Of a stretch of 64,000 nucleotides of DNA, positions 18,082 to 27,415 are shown piece after piece (within the stretch, counting starts at the first letter, position 1; every line of letters starts with the position of its first letter). This DNA is from Pseudobdellovibrionaceae bacterium. GTDB taxonomy: Bacteria; Bdellovibrionota; Bdellovibrionia; Bdellovibrionales; Bdellovibrionaceae. A program made the translations under genes and the position numbers. Location: positions 434,001 through 498,000 of the forward strand of contig JADJYV010000013.1 of NCBI GenBank assembly GCA_016719575.1. Direction: 5' to 3'. Below the pieces are notes generated by a model that worked only from the letters and a program-made list of their open reading frames with translations, was not told the origin of the DNA and did not search any database.

Positions 18082-19332
18082 TTATTGAGGCAAAGGAACT
18101 AAAATACTCACGTTGCTTTCAAAAGCTAAATCACTAATTTTCTTGCAACTTCCTTTAAGTTCAATTCCTAAACGCTGGCACTGCCTTTGCGCAATAAACA
18201 ATCCTAAACCGTGCCCTTTCTCTCCTGAAGTTCCAGGATGACTCTCGCCAGTAAAAAAGCCTTTAAATATTCTTTCATAATCAACATGTCTTTCGCAAAG
18301 GTTAATAATTTCAACGGAAATCTTATTATTGATCTTCTGGGCTTTGATCTGAATGACTTGATTTAAATTGGAAAATTTTATTGCGTTAGAAAGAAGGTTA
18401 CTCAAAATCTGAATGGTAAAGACGACAGGTTCAGTAAAAACTTGGAATTTTTCTAAGCAGTCCTTGTCGTACTTTAGGGTTAAATTTTTATCTTTGAGTT
18501 GATTGCTAAAAATAAATTCGAGTTTTTTTATAGGAGTCATTAAAGGCACACTCCGCAGGGAACTTCCCAAGTTCTCCTTGGCTTTAACGAGATCGTACAT
18601 TCCCTTAATCTCATTTAAAGTCTCACTAAGGCCTTCGATTGCTGTTTTTGCATTTGACACAGATTTTAGCGCTAAATGCTCCATTTCTGTTTTTTTAACT
18701 GCGGCCTCAACAGACAACTTGGCAACAAACAACTCGTTAGAAAGATCATGGAGTATCGTGGCAAGCAGCCCCCTATAGCTCTCATTGAGATGTTCCTGCT
18801 CAATCGATACACTTTCCACTTCGCGAATAAACAAAAAAGTTGTTACCGTCGTCGCCGCGATAGAAATACAGGCAAAGATCCAAATCCCGTAGCCCAAATC
18901 AGAGTTTTTATACAAAATTGGAAATGGCTCATAGAGGTCTACAATAATCGAGATTATACCTAATGCAAAAAAAAGAAAAATAGACAAGCCCAAAACCATT
19001 TTTCGGTTCAGAGTGAGCGCCGCCATGGCGATCATTCCAGGTGCCACAATCAAGTCGACAACATAGCTTGGCTCACAAAAAAACCTCAAAGCAACTTCGA
19101 TCAAAACCAGGTAAACAAAATAATAAAAAATTGCTTTTTCGCTGATACGATTTCGAATTTTTAAGTAAACAAAAATGGATGGAAAAAAGTACGGGATCAA
19201 AATCCACGGGATTAATTCAAATCGCCCCTGAATTAAATACATTGCACAAATAAACAAACAAGACCCAACCAGGATCAACAATACCTTCCGAAAAACCACC
19301 TCGCGAATATTCCGTAGCCCAAGCACTGACAA
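18082..19332 (-). CDS. Membrane histidine kinase with atypical ATPase domain
   Basis: A 416-residue protein with six or seven hydrophobic segments in residues 10-180, then a HisKA-like region whose H box reads ILHDLSNEL and a HATPase domain with N box ILSNLLSNAIKFS and G2 box GEKGHGLGLFIA. The G1 box that normally reads DxGxG appears as NLCER, so the adenine-binding Asp is missing and kinase activity is uncertain. Start is TTG at 19332 behind AAAGGAG. No response regulator is adjacent; the amidotransferase follows by 24 bases. It may sense a membrane signal and act on an unlinked regulator. Confidence 0.75.
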   Translation of the reverse strand: MSVLGLRNIREVVFRKVLLILVGSCLFICAMYLIQGRFELIPWILIPYFFPSIFVYLKIRNRISEKAIFYYFVYLVLIEVALRFFCEPSYVVDLIVAPGMIAMAALTLNRKMVLGLSIFLFFALGIISIIVDLYEPFPILYKNSDLGYGIWIFACISIAATTVTTFLFIREVESVSIEQEHLNESYRGLLATILHDLSNELFVAKLSVEAAVKKTEMEHLALKSVSNAKTAIEGLSETLNEIKGMYDLVKAKENLGSSLRSVPLMTPIKKLEFIFSNQLKDKNLTLKYDKDCLEKFQVFTEPVVFTIQILSNLLSNAIKFSNLNQVIQIKAQKINNKISVEIINLCERHVDYERIFKGFFTGESHPGTSGEKGHGLGLFIAQRQCQRLGIELKGSCKKISDLAFESNVSILVPLPQ

Positions 19333-19530
19333 ATTTCACTCCTTTGAAAGGCTTGAATGTTACTCTTGTCCCTCCCGATATGAAAGACATTATAAAAAAC
19401 GGCCTCATTGAGCGAGTCATTCTGTCTCAGCGTTCTTGTCTCGTGATTAGACACTTTAAGGACCGAATCTTCACGACTTCCTGGTGGCCAAGACAAACTG
19501 CAGCGTCGAAAATTGTTATCGGAGGTATCT

Positions 19531-20163
19531 ATGAGTGCAATTTATTATAGCGATTTTCAAGGACGAAGTTCTTCACGAATTATAATGTTGGGCAGCATCT
19601 ATATGATGCTCGGACTCTTGGCTCTTTTCTTTACTACTGCCTCGACATTCCTGGCAATAATGACACTCGGGGCTCTGTTGATTTGCGTTGGCTCTGCAGA
19701 AATTATTTTTGGCATCCAGGGGCGAAAACGCGGACTGCTCTGGCCACATTTGGCCTTTGGCTGCCTCGGACTGATATGCGGGGGTCTCATCATGCTCAAT
19801 CCTATTGAAAACACCATTGGCCTTACCTTGATCGTCGGCTTTCTGCTCGTCTTTGGAGGAATTGCTAAAGTTATAGGGGCCATCGTTGAACGATCCCATG
19901 CTTGGGGGTGGTATGCGGCCAGCGGAAGCATTTCGATTTTGTTAGGCGGACTCATCCTCGCGACATTTCCAGCGTCAACATTCTGGACAATTGGAGCCTT
20001 TGTCGGAGCGGATCTTATTGCAACGGGTTCAATGCTAATCGGGCTCGGTACAACAACAAAACGAGCCAAAAAAGAGTTGGTCGGCGAAGTGTACTCTACT
20101 CTAAATCCCGAACCAAAAGCGCAAGAACACCGTACAGAAGAAGGCTTAATTGCTCACCTTTGA
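19531..20163 (+). CDS. HdeD family (DUF308) membrane protein
   Basis: About 210 residues with six hydrophobic helices arranged as three related pairs (LGSIYMMLGLLALFF, GALLICVGSAEIIFG, GLTLIVGFLLVFGG), as in HdeD proteins, which are linked with acid resistance in E. coli. The ATG at 19531 follows GGAGG at six bases, so the frame to 19513 was shortened. The tail is polar and charged. It overlaps nothing; the surface-repeat gene begins 62 bases downstream. Confidence 0.8.
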   Translation: MSAIYYSDFQGRSSSRIIMLGSIYMMLGLLALFFTTASTFLAIMTLGALLICVGSAEIIFGIQGRKRGLLWPHLAFGCLGLICGGLIMLNPIENTIGLTLIVGFLLVFGGIAKVIGAIVERSHAWGWYAASGSISILLGGLILATFPASTFWTIGAFVGADLIATGSMLIGLGTTTKRAKKELVGEVYSTLNPEPKAQEHRTEEGLIAHL

Positions 20164-20224
20164 CTCAATAGACCTTGGTAGAGGCGATCTTTTCATTTTT
20201 GCTAAACAGACTTACAATGGGCGC

Positions 20225-20830
20225 ATGATAAAAATTATTTGCGCCCTTTGTATTTTTGCTACTTCACTGTTCGGACCTCTTGCCCAGGCGGCCTTTGTTT
20301 CTCCACTGTCAGTCAACATCGCGCCTCCGGTACAATTCCCCCCCTCGGACTTTAATGTCATCGGGGTCCGAGCAAGTGTTCTTTGGGGCAGGCACCGCGA
20401 TGTCGCGGGCATTGACGTCGGGCTTCTCGGAAATATCACCGACCAGAGTTTTACCGGGCTTTCAGTTTCAGGGCTGTTTAATTACACGAAAGGAAGCACC
20501 CGCGCTCTTGGGCTCCAATTTGCAGGTTTGACAAATATCAATACAAGTAAAACTCAAGTATTTGGACTGCAGTTCGCCCTCGGAGCCAACTACAATCAAG
20601 CAGCCAGTACTGTCGCCGGGTTTCAAATTGCAGGACTCGCCAATGTGGCCCCATTCACTGATATCTATGGATTTCAAATTGGCCTCTACAATCGGGCCAA
20701 AGACGTTTATGGATTACAAATTGGCCTTGTCAATGTCGCTGACAACCTGCACGGAGTTCAAATAGGACTCGTTAACTTTAACAAAAAGGGTCCCTTCGCT
20801 ATCTCTCCCATCTTAAACGTCGGCTTCTGA
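20225..20830 (+). CDS. LA_2272/LA_2273-type surface repeat protein
   Basis: A signal peptide (MIKIICALCIFATSLFGPLAQA) is followed by about 180 residues dominated by consecutive units of the form GxQxxGLxNxxxxV: LGLQFAGLTN, FGLQFALGAN, AGFQIAGLAN, YGFQIGLYN, YGLQIGLVN, HGVQIGLVN. This repeat is characteristic of the LA_2272 surface repeat family first described in Leptospira; the alternation suggests a beta structure at the outer membrane. ATG 20225 was chosen because the signal peptide starts there. Function unknown. Confidence 0.75.
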   Translation: MIKIICALCIFATSLFGPLAQAAFVSPLSVNIAPPVQFPPSDFNVIGVRASVLWGRHRDVAGIDVGLLGNITDQSFTGLSVSGLFNYTKGSTRALGLQFAGLTNINTSKTQVFGLQFALGANYNQAASTVAGFQIAGLANVAPFTDIYGFQIGLYNRAKDVYGLQIGLVNVADNLHGVQIGLVNFNKKGPFAISPILNVGF

Positions 20831-20849
20831 TTTGAGGCGGTTCTTCGTC

Positions 20850-21947
20850 TCAACGGAGAATCTGACTAAAAATCCGGTTCTGACTTGCTGGGCCGACTTC
20901 AACGTCAAAATACAATCGCGAGATCTCCTGACCGTTTTCAGTCTTGACCTGAACTCGCCAAGAGCCGGCTTGGTAATTGCTCTTCGTTGTAAATCCACGA
21001 TAGCCGCTTTTGCGCCCCCCCACAACCTGAAGAGGAATTCGATCTGAGTTCTGCCACTCCCCCTTTGGTGTCAACCATGACCAATGAACATAAACCTTGT
21101 CAGAGAATCTCGCTGGCGAAAAAATCTCCGCGTAGAAGTATATCTTGTCACCAGGTTCTGCCAAAAAATCCTGGTCACCTGAATGCCAAAATTTCCACCA
21201 CTTTTTTTCGGTCGACAAGATATAGTTCCCGTCTTTTTTATCTACCAAATGATAAATGCCCTGTTGATTCACACTCAAGGGAACTGGGGGAATCCAACCC
21301 ATAAAATAGAAACTCATAAAAAAAGTGAGAACAGCCACCCCCGGCGCCAAAATAACACGAAACAACGTCGAGTCATCTGGGAGTGATTTTTTGAGCCACC
21401 GGAATTGCCAATAAAAAACACCGAGAGTTGCGGCAAGAGCCAATCCAAAAGGAATCCAACCTAAAAACCCAAGGACCACAGGAAACAACACGGCAAAAAA
21501 GGAGAACAAACAAATTCCATAAAGACCCACCTTAAAGCTAACATGGGATTTTTTTACGGACGGCAACTCATTACCTAAAATCAAGCCAATCATGATAAAT
21601 AAGAAAATCAAACTATTTAAAATGGATGCACTTTTGATATAAAGAAGTGAGTAAAGATTTAGAAGATTTCCCATAATAAAATGAAAAATGAGGCTTCGAA
21701 AATCCCAAAAAGATGAAGTCCACCGGCCTCGAGGTGCCCACTTGCCGTGAGAAAACAACAATTCGTAATGAAGCATCGAAGCAAGCGCCCACAAATAAAA
21801 AGCTTGCTGCAGGATTCCAACAAAGTCATCAACCTCTGAAATCATAATGACGTCAAATATAAAGCCGCCAATAAAGAAACCCACCTCTACCTGAGTTTCG
21901 TTCTTTTTATAAAAGTCAGAAAATTTTCGCTTTATATGTTCAAACAT
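20850..21947 (-). CDS. DUF2914 membrane protein
   Basis: About 365 residues: a cytoplasmic N-terminus, seven or so hydrophobic segments (residues 25-235), then a soluble beta-rich domain with YVHWSWLTPKGEW, RIPLQVVGGRKSGYRGFTTK and GSWRVQVKTENG, the pattern of DUF2914. The SD AGGGG touches the first ATG (21953) but is six bases from the next one (21947), so the latter was chosen. It is convergent with the surface-repeat gene, 19 bases apart. Function unknown; the C-terminal domain probably faces the periplasm. Confidence 0.7.
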   Translation of the reverse strand: MFEHIKRKFSDFYKKNETQVEVGFFIGGFIFDVIMISEVDDFVGILQQAFYLWALASMLHYELLFSHGKWAPRGRWTSSFWDFRSLIFHFIMGNLLNLYSLLYIKSASILNSLIFLFIMIGLILGNELPSVKKSHVSFKVGLYGICLFSFFAVLFPVVLGFLGWIPFGLALAATLGVFYWQFRWLKKSLPDDSTLFRVILAPGVAVLTFFMSFYFMGWIPPVPLSVNQQGIYHLVDKKDGNYILSTEKKWWKFWHSGDQDFLAEPGDKIYFYAEIFSPARFSDKVYVHWSWLTPKGEWQNSDRIPLQVVGGRKSGYRGFTTKSNYQAGSWRVQVKTENGQEISRLYFDVEVGPASQNRIFSQILR

Positions 21948-22087
21948 TGTCATCCCCTAATGAGCCATTATCTTAGGAGTCTTAACTGGTAACACTCAAC
22001 ATGAAAGTTTTACAAATAGATATAAAACCTGTCCCTGCTTGAGGCACCTTGGCATATAAAGGCCCTCTTGACTAAAGAGGACCCCCC

Positions 22088-23455
22088 ATGAAAATCGCAA
22101 AAATTTATATTCTCATTGTATCACTTGTTTTTTCTCAGTCGTCGTTTGCCAAAGAATCCACCAAGCAGCCCCCTGCCTTGACTCTAAACCCCGTAACCAT
22201 TCAAACACAGCTCCTAAAAAATAACATTTCTGTTCTGTTAGCCTTAAACTCTGTTCATCAGGCAAAACACGAAGTTAATATTGCACGAGGTCATCTTTTG
22301 CCTTCCCTTAATCTCGGCGCATTGCTCTCTTTTACTGGTGGTGGCTTTATCCAATCGGCCATCGAATTTTTAGTTCCCTTTTTACTGCCGTCAAATTGGG
22401 CCAATTATTTCACAGAAAAAAACCTCTTCGAAGCTGAAAAATTATCCTACAAAGTCATCCAGTTGAACACCTATGGCTCGGCGCTGTCCTTGTATTTTAC
22501 TATTTTGGCAGATGTTCAGGTTCAACAAATCTTTCAGCAGCAATATCTTGATTTACAAGAAATCTATGAGTTGCAAAAGCGCAAAGGAAATTTAGGAACT
22601 GTGCCGATATCGGATCTCTTACAGGCACAAGCCCAAGCTCAGATGGCCGGGGTGCGATCCTCTCAGATGGTTGAATTAAATAAACAAGAAATCGCCTCGA
22701 TGAGAAAAGTATTGGCACTTCCGTTACAAACTGCCATTTCATTAGAATTTGTAGACTCCAAAGCATCTCCCTGGGAATTTGAATCCCTCCACTCGACTAT
22801 TAAACAAATGAACTCCGTCTCTGTCGAGCTCGCTCAATTCTACTACTTAATTAAAGCCTCCGAATCACAAGTGTGGTCTAAATCTTTTGGCTGGATCAAT
22901 GGGGCCTCAATCGTTGGACGATCCAATGGAAGCTCAAACGCTTCCTTTGACAACATGCAGTTTGTAAGTGGAATCAATCTGAGTTTCGCGACGTATCCGG
23001 CGATTCAACTTTCGCAAGATCAGGTCGCAGCAATGAAACTGCAGCGAAACGAACTTTACCTTGAAAATACACGCCTGATTGAAAGTGCCTTTAGCAGCTT
23101 AAACGAATCCAAGCTGCAATTAGATCTTGCAGCACAAGCAGAAAGCCAAATGGCCAGAGTCTACCAAATCAAATCACAGGAATACGATCAAGGTTCAGAA
23201 ACTTTGACCAATGTCTTGGTCGCTCGAAATCAGATGTCAGAGGCCTCTATCGCCAGAGTAAAAGCAAATCTTGATGTGAATCTGCAGCGCACCCTGCTTC
23301 ACCGCGCCCTCATCACTGGCGACTTCAAAAGCATTAAGGGTTGCTCCTCATCTGCTAAAATGCCAGTTGAGCAAAAGAAACAAGGGCCCATTGGGCGGTT
23401 CTTTAATCCAAAGCCAGAGCCAAAATACCCCTCTCTTGATCAAATCTGTCGCTAA
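22088..23455 (+). CDS. TolC-family outer membrane channel protein
   Basis: A 455-residue protein with a signal peptide (ending SSFA) and the long helical hairpins of outer membrane efflux proteins, such as LYFTILADVQVQQIFQQQYL and QMARVYQIKSQEYDQGSETL with the TLTNVLVARNQ turn. The C-terminal tail is Pro/Lys-rich (KKQGPIGRFFNPKPEPKYP). No pump component is next to it, so it may serve a transporter elsewhere. It differs in sequence from the second TolC-like gene at 61362. Confidence 0.75.
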   Translation: MKIAKIYILIVSLVFSQSSFAKESTKQPPALTLNPVTIQTQLLKNNISVLLALNSVHQAKHEVNIARGHLLPSLNLGALLSFTGGGFIQSAIEFLVPFLLPSNWANYFTEKNLFEAEKLSYKVIQLNTYGSALSLYFTILADVQVQQIFQQQYLDLQEIYELQKRKGNLGTVPISDLLQAQAQAQMAGVRSSQMVELNKQEIASMRKVLALPLQTAISLEFVDSKASPWEFESLHSTIKQMNSVSVELAQFYYLIKASESQVWSKSFGWINGASIVGRSNGSSNASFDNMQFVSGINLSFATYPAIQLSQDQVAAMKLQRNELYLENTRLIESAFSSLNESKLQLDLAAQAESQMARVYQIKSQEYDQGSETLTNVLVARNQMSEASIARVKANLDVNLQRTLLHRALITGDFKSIKGCSSSAKMPVEQKKQGPIGRFFNPKPEPKYPSLDQICR

Positions 23456-23460
23456 CAATT

Positions 23461-23922
23461 TTAAGGGGACTCTTGCTTTTGCCAGCTCCCCTTATTTTTA
23501 AACTTGAATCTATATACGAGGGTTGCCCTTTCATCAGACGAGATCCCCATTTGTTGTGAGATCAAATCAATAGCATCCGAGACATTTAAATTTCTTTCTT
23601 TTCGAGGATCTAGCCGCGCGATGATTTCAATCAACGAAGTTTTAACTTTTGCCGGGATGGTCTTTGCCAGCACCTCGACATCAGCATCCTTCCCTCTGAC
23701 CTCGCTTTTTAAAACTTCAAATTCAGTCCGTTTTGTCACAATGTCGACCGCCGTTGCCTGAAGATTCAACTTTTCAGAAACCCCTTTTGAAATCTCTTCT
23801 TTTAGTTCAGACCTAAATTGTTGAGTGGCTGAGTCGATGGCCAGCTGCTTCAACTTTCCCTCTTCGGAAGTACAAGCAGAAACCACTAAAACCTGAAACA
23901 ACGTCAAAATAATTTTTTTCAT
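23461..23922 (-). CDS. Lipoprotein, unknown function
   Basis: A 153-residue protein with a lipoprotein signal (MKKIILTLFQVLVVSAC), then a helical, Lys/Glu-rich mature part (KLKQLAIDSATQQFRSELKEE) and a C-terminal region with NVSDAIDLISQQMGISSDERATLVYRFKF. No family was recognised. It is convergent with the TolC-like gene, five bases apart. Confidence 0.65.
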   Translation of the reverse strand: MKKIILTLFQVLVVSACTSEEGKLKQLAIDSATQQFRSELKEEISKGVSEKLNLQATAVDIVTKRTEFEVLKSEVRGKDADVEVLAKTIPAKVKTSLIEIIARLDPRKERNLNVSDAIDLISQQMGISSDERATLVYRFKFKNKGSWQKQESP

Positions 23923-24096
23923 TTACGCCCTAGCTAAGAGTATAAAGCAACACCCCTCCCCTTAATCCGAACTCAAAATGGATTGCCAGGCAACATATTC
24001 CTACAAAATTAATATGAACACAGTGAAGTTCTCGTGGCTTCGATCCAATTAACACGTGCAATCCGCGTTTTTATGAGACTTCCTATTGCTAGGCCA

Positions 24097-25131
24097 CTAT
24101 TCCTCTGCGGTACCGCACTCTAAGCATTTGACGTTTTCGAAACTGGATCGGCGTAGGGCATTCGACACCCAGCCTGGCAAAGAAACGCCATCCGATCGTG
24201 TTGAATAAAAGAGATCGCGACCGGCAGAACAGTGCTCTTTACCGGGAGCAACAAAATAATGAAAGTTAGGATTCATGGCGGCGGTCTCCATGTTTGTCAG
24301 CATGCCAGCCTTCCAATTAGAAGCCGTCCCACCCAATACCACATATAAAAAAGTCTGAACTCGGTCTTTTTCGGTTTGAAGCTGCGAAAGTTGTATTCTT
24401 GGATAATACTCAGCAACACTCCGATAGACATCGGACAAAGTAAGTCGACTCCAGTCCACAGTGTTTGGATTTAGCTTCGGAATCCAAGAAGGAAATGCGG
24501 CCTGCATACCCCACTGCGGAAAAAACAATTGGTTAGAGACTCCCGCCCCCGAATCTCCAAATTGAAAAATCTTGGCCGACTTGTAAGCTTCCGCCACGTA
24601 TGCCGTCCAAACTATGGAAGCGTAAGATCCGGCGCTACAGCCTGCAAGTGAAACCTCAGCAGGTTGGCCGTAGTTCAGACGCAACCATTCCATCACAGCC
24701 TTGACGTTGACGGCGCCGCGATGGTGAATTGTAAAAACCTCATTGTTAAAGCGTTGGTAGTTCGTATCACGGCTGCCTAAATGCAAGTCTCCGGTGCAAT
24801 AAGGAATGTAAACGTGAGTCCACCCCCTGTAGGGATTGGCGGGATTATTATGATCATAAATTCCAGCCTGCGCCTCGACCTTAGAAATAGATTCACGAAC
24901 TGTGTCCGTAAACATTTGTTCGCTATCACAAGTCATAGGGCTCCAGCAGGCGCCACCACCAGCAAAATCAACGACAATTTTCTGAGGATCACCATGGCGA
25001 ACTAAAAATGAGTATTCCGCCCCCCGGGCACAAAGGGTCTCGCCGCCAGGCCTAATCTGTTGCCATCCTTCTGGGAGGCCAAAGCTAAATGAAGCAAATA
25101 GTAAAATCCATATTGGGAGAAAGATTTTCAC
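24097..25131 (-). CDS. Pectinacetylesterase/Notum-like secreted serine esterase
   Basis: About 344 residues behind a signal peptide (ending SFSFG). The alpha/beta-hydrolase motifs of the PAE/Notum family are present: FAGGGACWSP, YIPYCTGDLHLGS, the nucleophile elbow AGCSAGSYAS and the late GKEHC with the catalytic His. Several cysteines fit the disulfide pattern of the family. Members remove acetyl or acyl groups from polysaccharides or proteins; the substrate here is unknown. GTG at 25131 is preferred because GGAGG lies five bases before it and it begins the signal peptide. Confidence 0.8.
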   Translation of the reverse strand: MKIFLPIWILLFASFSFGLPEGWQQIRPGGETLCARGAEYSFLVRHGDPQKIVVDFAGGGACWSPMTCDSEQMFTDTVRESISKVEAQAGIYDHNNPANPYRGWTHVYIPYCTGDLHLGSRDTNYQRFNNEVFTIHHRGAVNVKAVMEWLRLNYGQPAEVSLAGCSAGSYASIVWTAYVAEAYKSAKIFQFGDSGAGVSNQLFFPQWGMQAAFPSWIPKLNPNTVDWSRLTLSDVYRSVAEYYPRIQLSQLQTEKDRVQTFLYVVLGGTASNWKAGMLTNMETAAMNPNFHYFVAPGKEHCSAGRDLFYSTRSDGVSLPGWVSNALRRSSFENVKCLECGTAEE

Positions 25132-25255
25132 AAAGCCTCCAAACAATCCGACTTAAGGCGCACCATACCTAAGTCCAGTTCGCTTAGCAAGACCATTCAT
25201 TCTGCGCTCACAATTACCGATGGGTCTATGTGAAAAAATGCAAAGGAGGCCCGCT

Positions 25256-26362
25256 TTGAAACAATGGGTGAAAAAGCTTGTTGAGCAACTCGAATGGAGT
25301 GACACCACAAATTCACACTCCGATACTCCCTCCGTTGACATAAGTGAGGACCGTGCGACTTTGCTTTATATATTAGATTCGTACAATAAACATCTCATTG
25401 AAGTCGATAAGCAACCTTTGCGTAAAGTCCGTGACACGTTAGATGGCTTCGCAAAAGCCCTGGTCAGCCCTGACCACAAACACTCAGAAAAACTGCTTTT
25501 TAATTTGCGACAATACTTCTCTAGCTACCGCCTCGACGAGTACACCTATATTCAAAACACCTTTGACGATTTTAAACGCATCATCTGGGACTTTGCTGAA
25601 CAGCTCTCTGAAGAGGTCGCGTACGAAAAGGCAAAAGAAATCGAAGCCTCGAACAATTTGGACCAGTTGCGTGAAGCGGTTGAGACCAACTCAATCGAGG
25701 CGCTCCGCTCAAAATCTCGGGAGTTTATTGATTTTTATATTAAGTACCAAGCTCAGAAGAATGAACGCCGCGTAAAGCGCCTGAGCAGCATGAAAAAAAA
25801 TCTCAATGTCGTCAAAAAGCAACTGATGGAAGCCAATCACACGATGCGAGTGGATCACCTCACCGAGGCATACAATCGAAAGAGTTTTGATGAACAAATG
25901 AGAATGCAACAGCAAATGTCGGTGATTGCGCAGACGCCAGTGAGTCTGATCACACTTGATATCGATTTTTTTAAGAAAATAAATGATTCTTACGGCCATG
26001 ACATTGGTGATTTCATTCTTAAAGAGTGCGTCGTTCTACTTAAGGAAGTCTTTCATCGCGAAGAGGATTTTGTCGCTCGCATTGGCGGAGAGGAGTTCGC
26101 CGTGATCCTACCAAACTGTCCTTTAGAACACGCCCTCGTTCGGGCCGAAGAAGCACTCGCCAAAATCCGTAATGAGGTCTTCGTCCAAGACAAACTGGAG
26201 ATAAAATTTACAGTCTCCATGGGCATTGCCCAATTGCTCCAAAATGAAACAACAGAACAGTGGCTAAAACGAGCGGATTCTGCATTGTATCTATCCAAAC
26301 AAACAGGGCGAAACAAATATACAGTGGCCCCGCATGTGACGACGATCAAAAATGTTGCTTAA
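25256..26362 (+). CDS. Diguanylate cyclase (GGDEF) with helical N-terminal domain
   Basis: About 368 residues. Residues 1-200 are a helical sensory or dimerisation region without transmembrane segments, ending in a coiled coil. The GGDEF domain has the active-site motif GGEEF at residues 277-281 and the inhibitory I-site REED five residues before it, so it should make c-di-GMP with product inhibition. The TTG at 25256 is preceded by AAGGAGG at six bases, which decides the start over the upstream ATG at 25220. It stands alone, divergent from the esterase gene. Confidence 0.85.
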   Translation: MKQWVKKLVEQLEWSDTTNSHSDTPSVDISEDRATLLYILDSYNKHLIEVDKQPLRKVRDTLDGFAKALVSPDHKHSEKLLFNLRQYFSSYRLDEYTYIQNTFDDFKRIIWDFAEQLSEEVAYEKAKEIEASNNLDQLREAVETNSIEALRSKSREFIDFYIKYQAQKNERRVKRLSSMKKNLNVVKKQLMEANHTMRVDHLTEAYNRKSFDEQMRMQQQMSVIAQTPVSLITLDIDFFKKINDSYGHDIGDFILKECVVLLKEVFHREEDFVARIGGEEFAVILPNCPLEHALVRAEEALAKIRNEVFVQDKLEIKFTVSMGIAQLLQNETTEQWLKRADSALYLSKQTGRNKYTVAPHVTTIKNVA

Positions 26363-26399
26363 AAGTGTAAGTCTTCTAACACCCTGTTCTCTAAATGGT

Positions 26400-26450
26400 G
26401 ACTGCTAACCAGCGCGTAGACAGCTCGCGACCATAGACAGGTCAGCAGTC
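26400..26450. other. Long inverted repeat after the cyclase gene
   Basis: GACTGCTAACC (26400-26410) pairs with GGTCAGCAGTC (26440-26450) with one wobble around a 29-base loop, 38 bases past the cyclase stop. The following bases (GTTTAATTCTATTT) are only weakly T-rich, so it could be a terminator or an RNA structure. Confidence 0.45.
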
Positions 26451-26500
26451 GTTTAATTCTATTTCAGATTGGTCTCTAGCTTGCATTAGCGTCAGGCAAG

Positions 26501-27415
26501 ATGATAAAAAAAATCAAAACTCTTCTCTCTCTCACTTTGCTAACTCATGTTTCAAAAGCCGAAGTCGACATCAAAGACGGACGCTACTACAAAACCTGGG
26601 TCGACTTAGAAATACCGACGTCCACTTACAACTTTGAACTGCGAAGAACCTACGATAGCCACTCACTTCACCAAGGAATCTTTGGCTTCGGCTGGTGCTC
26701 TGACTTCGAAAAGAGTCTTGAATTTAAAAAAAATAGGACTGTCGTATTGCATGACTGTCAACTTCGCACCGATATCGAGTATGAAAGAATCGACCTCCAC
26801 CGATACCAATCCCGCAAAAACCCAAAAGAAATTCTTCTCTGGCACAAAGAAAACTACCTTCGAAAAACACAAAGTTCTATTCAAAAATATAGCCCGCAAG
26901 GAAAACTGGTATATCTCAGCAATCACAATGGCTTTCATATCAAACTCCACTATCATCAGACCGGGCACTTAAAAAAAGTCGATGTGAATTCCTCCGCCGC
27001 TCTTACTATCAAAATCGATCGCCGGCGAAACCTCGTTCAATCCATCATGGGGGCGAAGGACAAATATGCCAGCTATACCTACAAAGACAATAATTTGGCT
27101 TCGGCATCTACACTGACGACAGGGACCACGCGCTTCGAGTATGACGACGTTCACAACTTAACTAAAGTTGTCGAATCAGATCAAAAATTGACAGAAATGA
27201 CCTATAACAAAGAAAAAGACTGGATTATCAAAATCCGTGACCCTCAAAATTGCTTTGAATATTTTAATTGGTACCGCAACAACCCGCAGATCGTAACTTC
27301 GTTCCAGGCTACAACAAAAAAAACATGTAACGGACGCATTGTCAGTCAACGAAAATTTGAATTCTCTAGGATGCGCTCAACAGTAAAACTTTCTTCATCC
27401 GCTGGTGAGCAATGA
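26501..27415 (+). CDS. Short secreted RHS/YD-repeat protein with DUF6531-like start
   Basis: A 304-residue protein with a signal peptide (ending HVSKA). The mature start DIKDGRYYKTWVDLEIP...ELRRTYDSHS...FGFGWCSDFE is the DUF6531 pattern that opens RHS proteins. It is followed by a few YD-type repeat segments (FEYDDVHNLTKV, MTYNKEKDWIIKI). Complete RHS proteins exceed 1000 residues, so this is a mini-RHS without a toxin tip; the stop is native and the gene looks intact. Its TGA overlaps the ATG of the subtilase by four bases (ATGA), which implies coupled translation. Confidence 0.7.
   Translation: MIKKIKTLLSLTLLTHVSKAEVDIKDGRYYKTWVDLEIPTSTYNFELRRTYDSHSLHQGIFGFGWCSDFEKSLEFKKNRTVVLHDCQLRTDIEYERIDLHRYQSRKNPKEILLWHKENYLRKTQSSIQKYSPQGKLVYLSNHNGFHIKLHYHQTGHLKKVDVNSSAALTIKIDRRRNLVQSIMGAKDKYASYTYKDNNLASASTLTTGTTRFEYDDVHNLTKVVESDQKLTEMTYNKEKDWIIKIRDPQNCFEYFNWYRNNPQIVTSFQATTKKTCNGRIVSQRKFEFSRMRSTVKLSSSAGEQ

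Noticed and set aside
19344..19550. 68-codon plus-strand frame upstream of hdeD
   Set aside because: No SD, overlaps the hdeD start with its strong SD, and the product lacks recognisable features.
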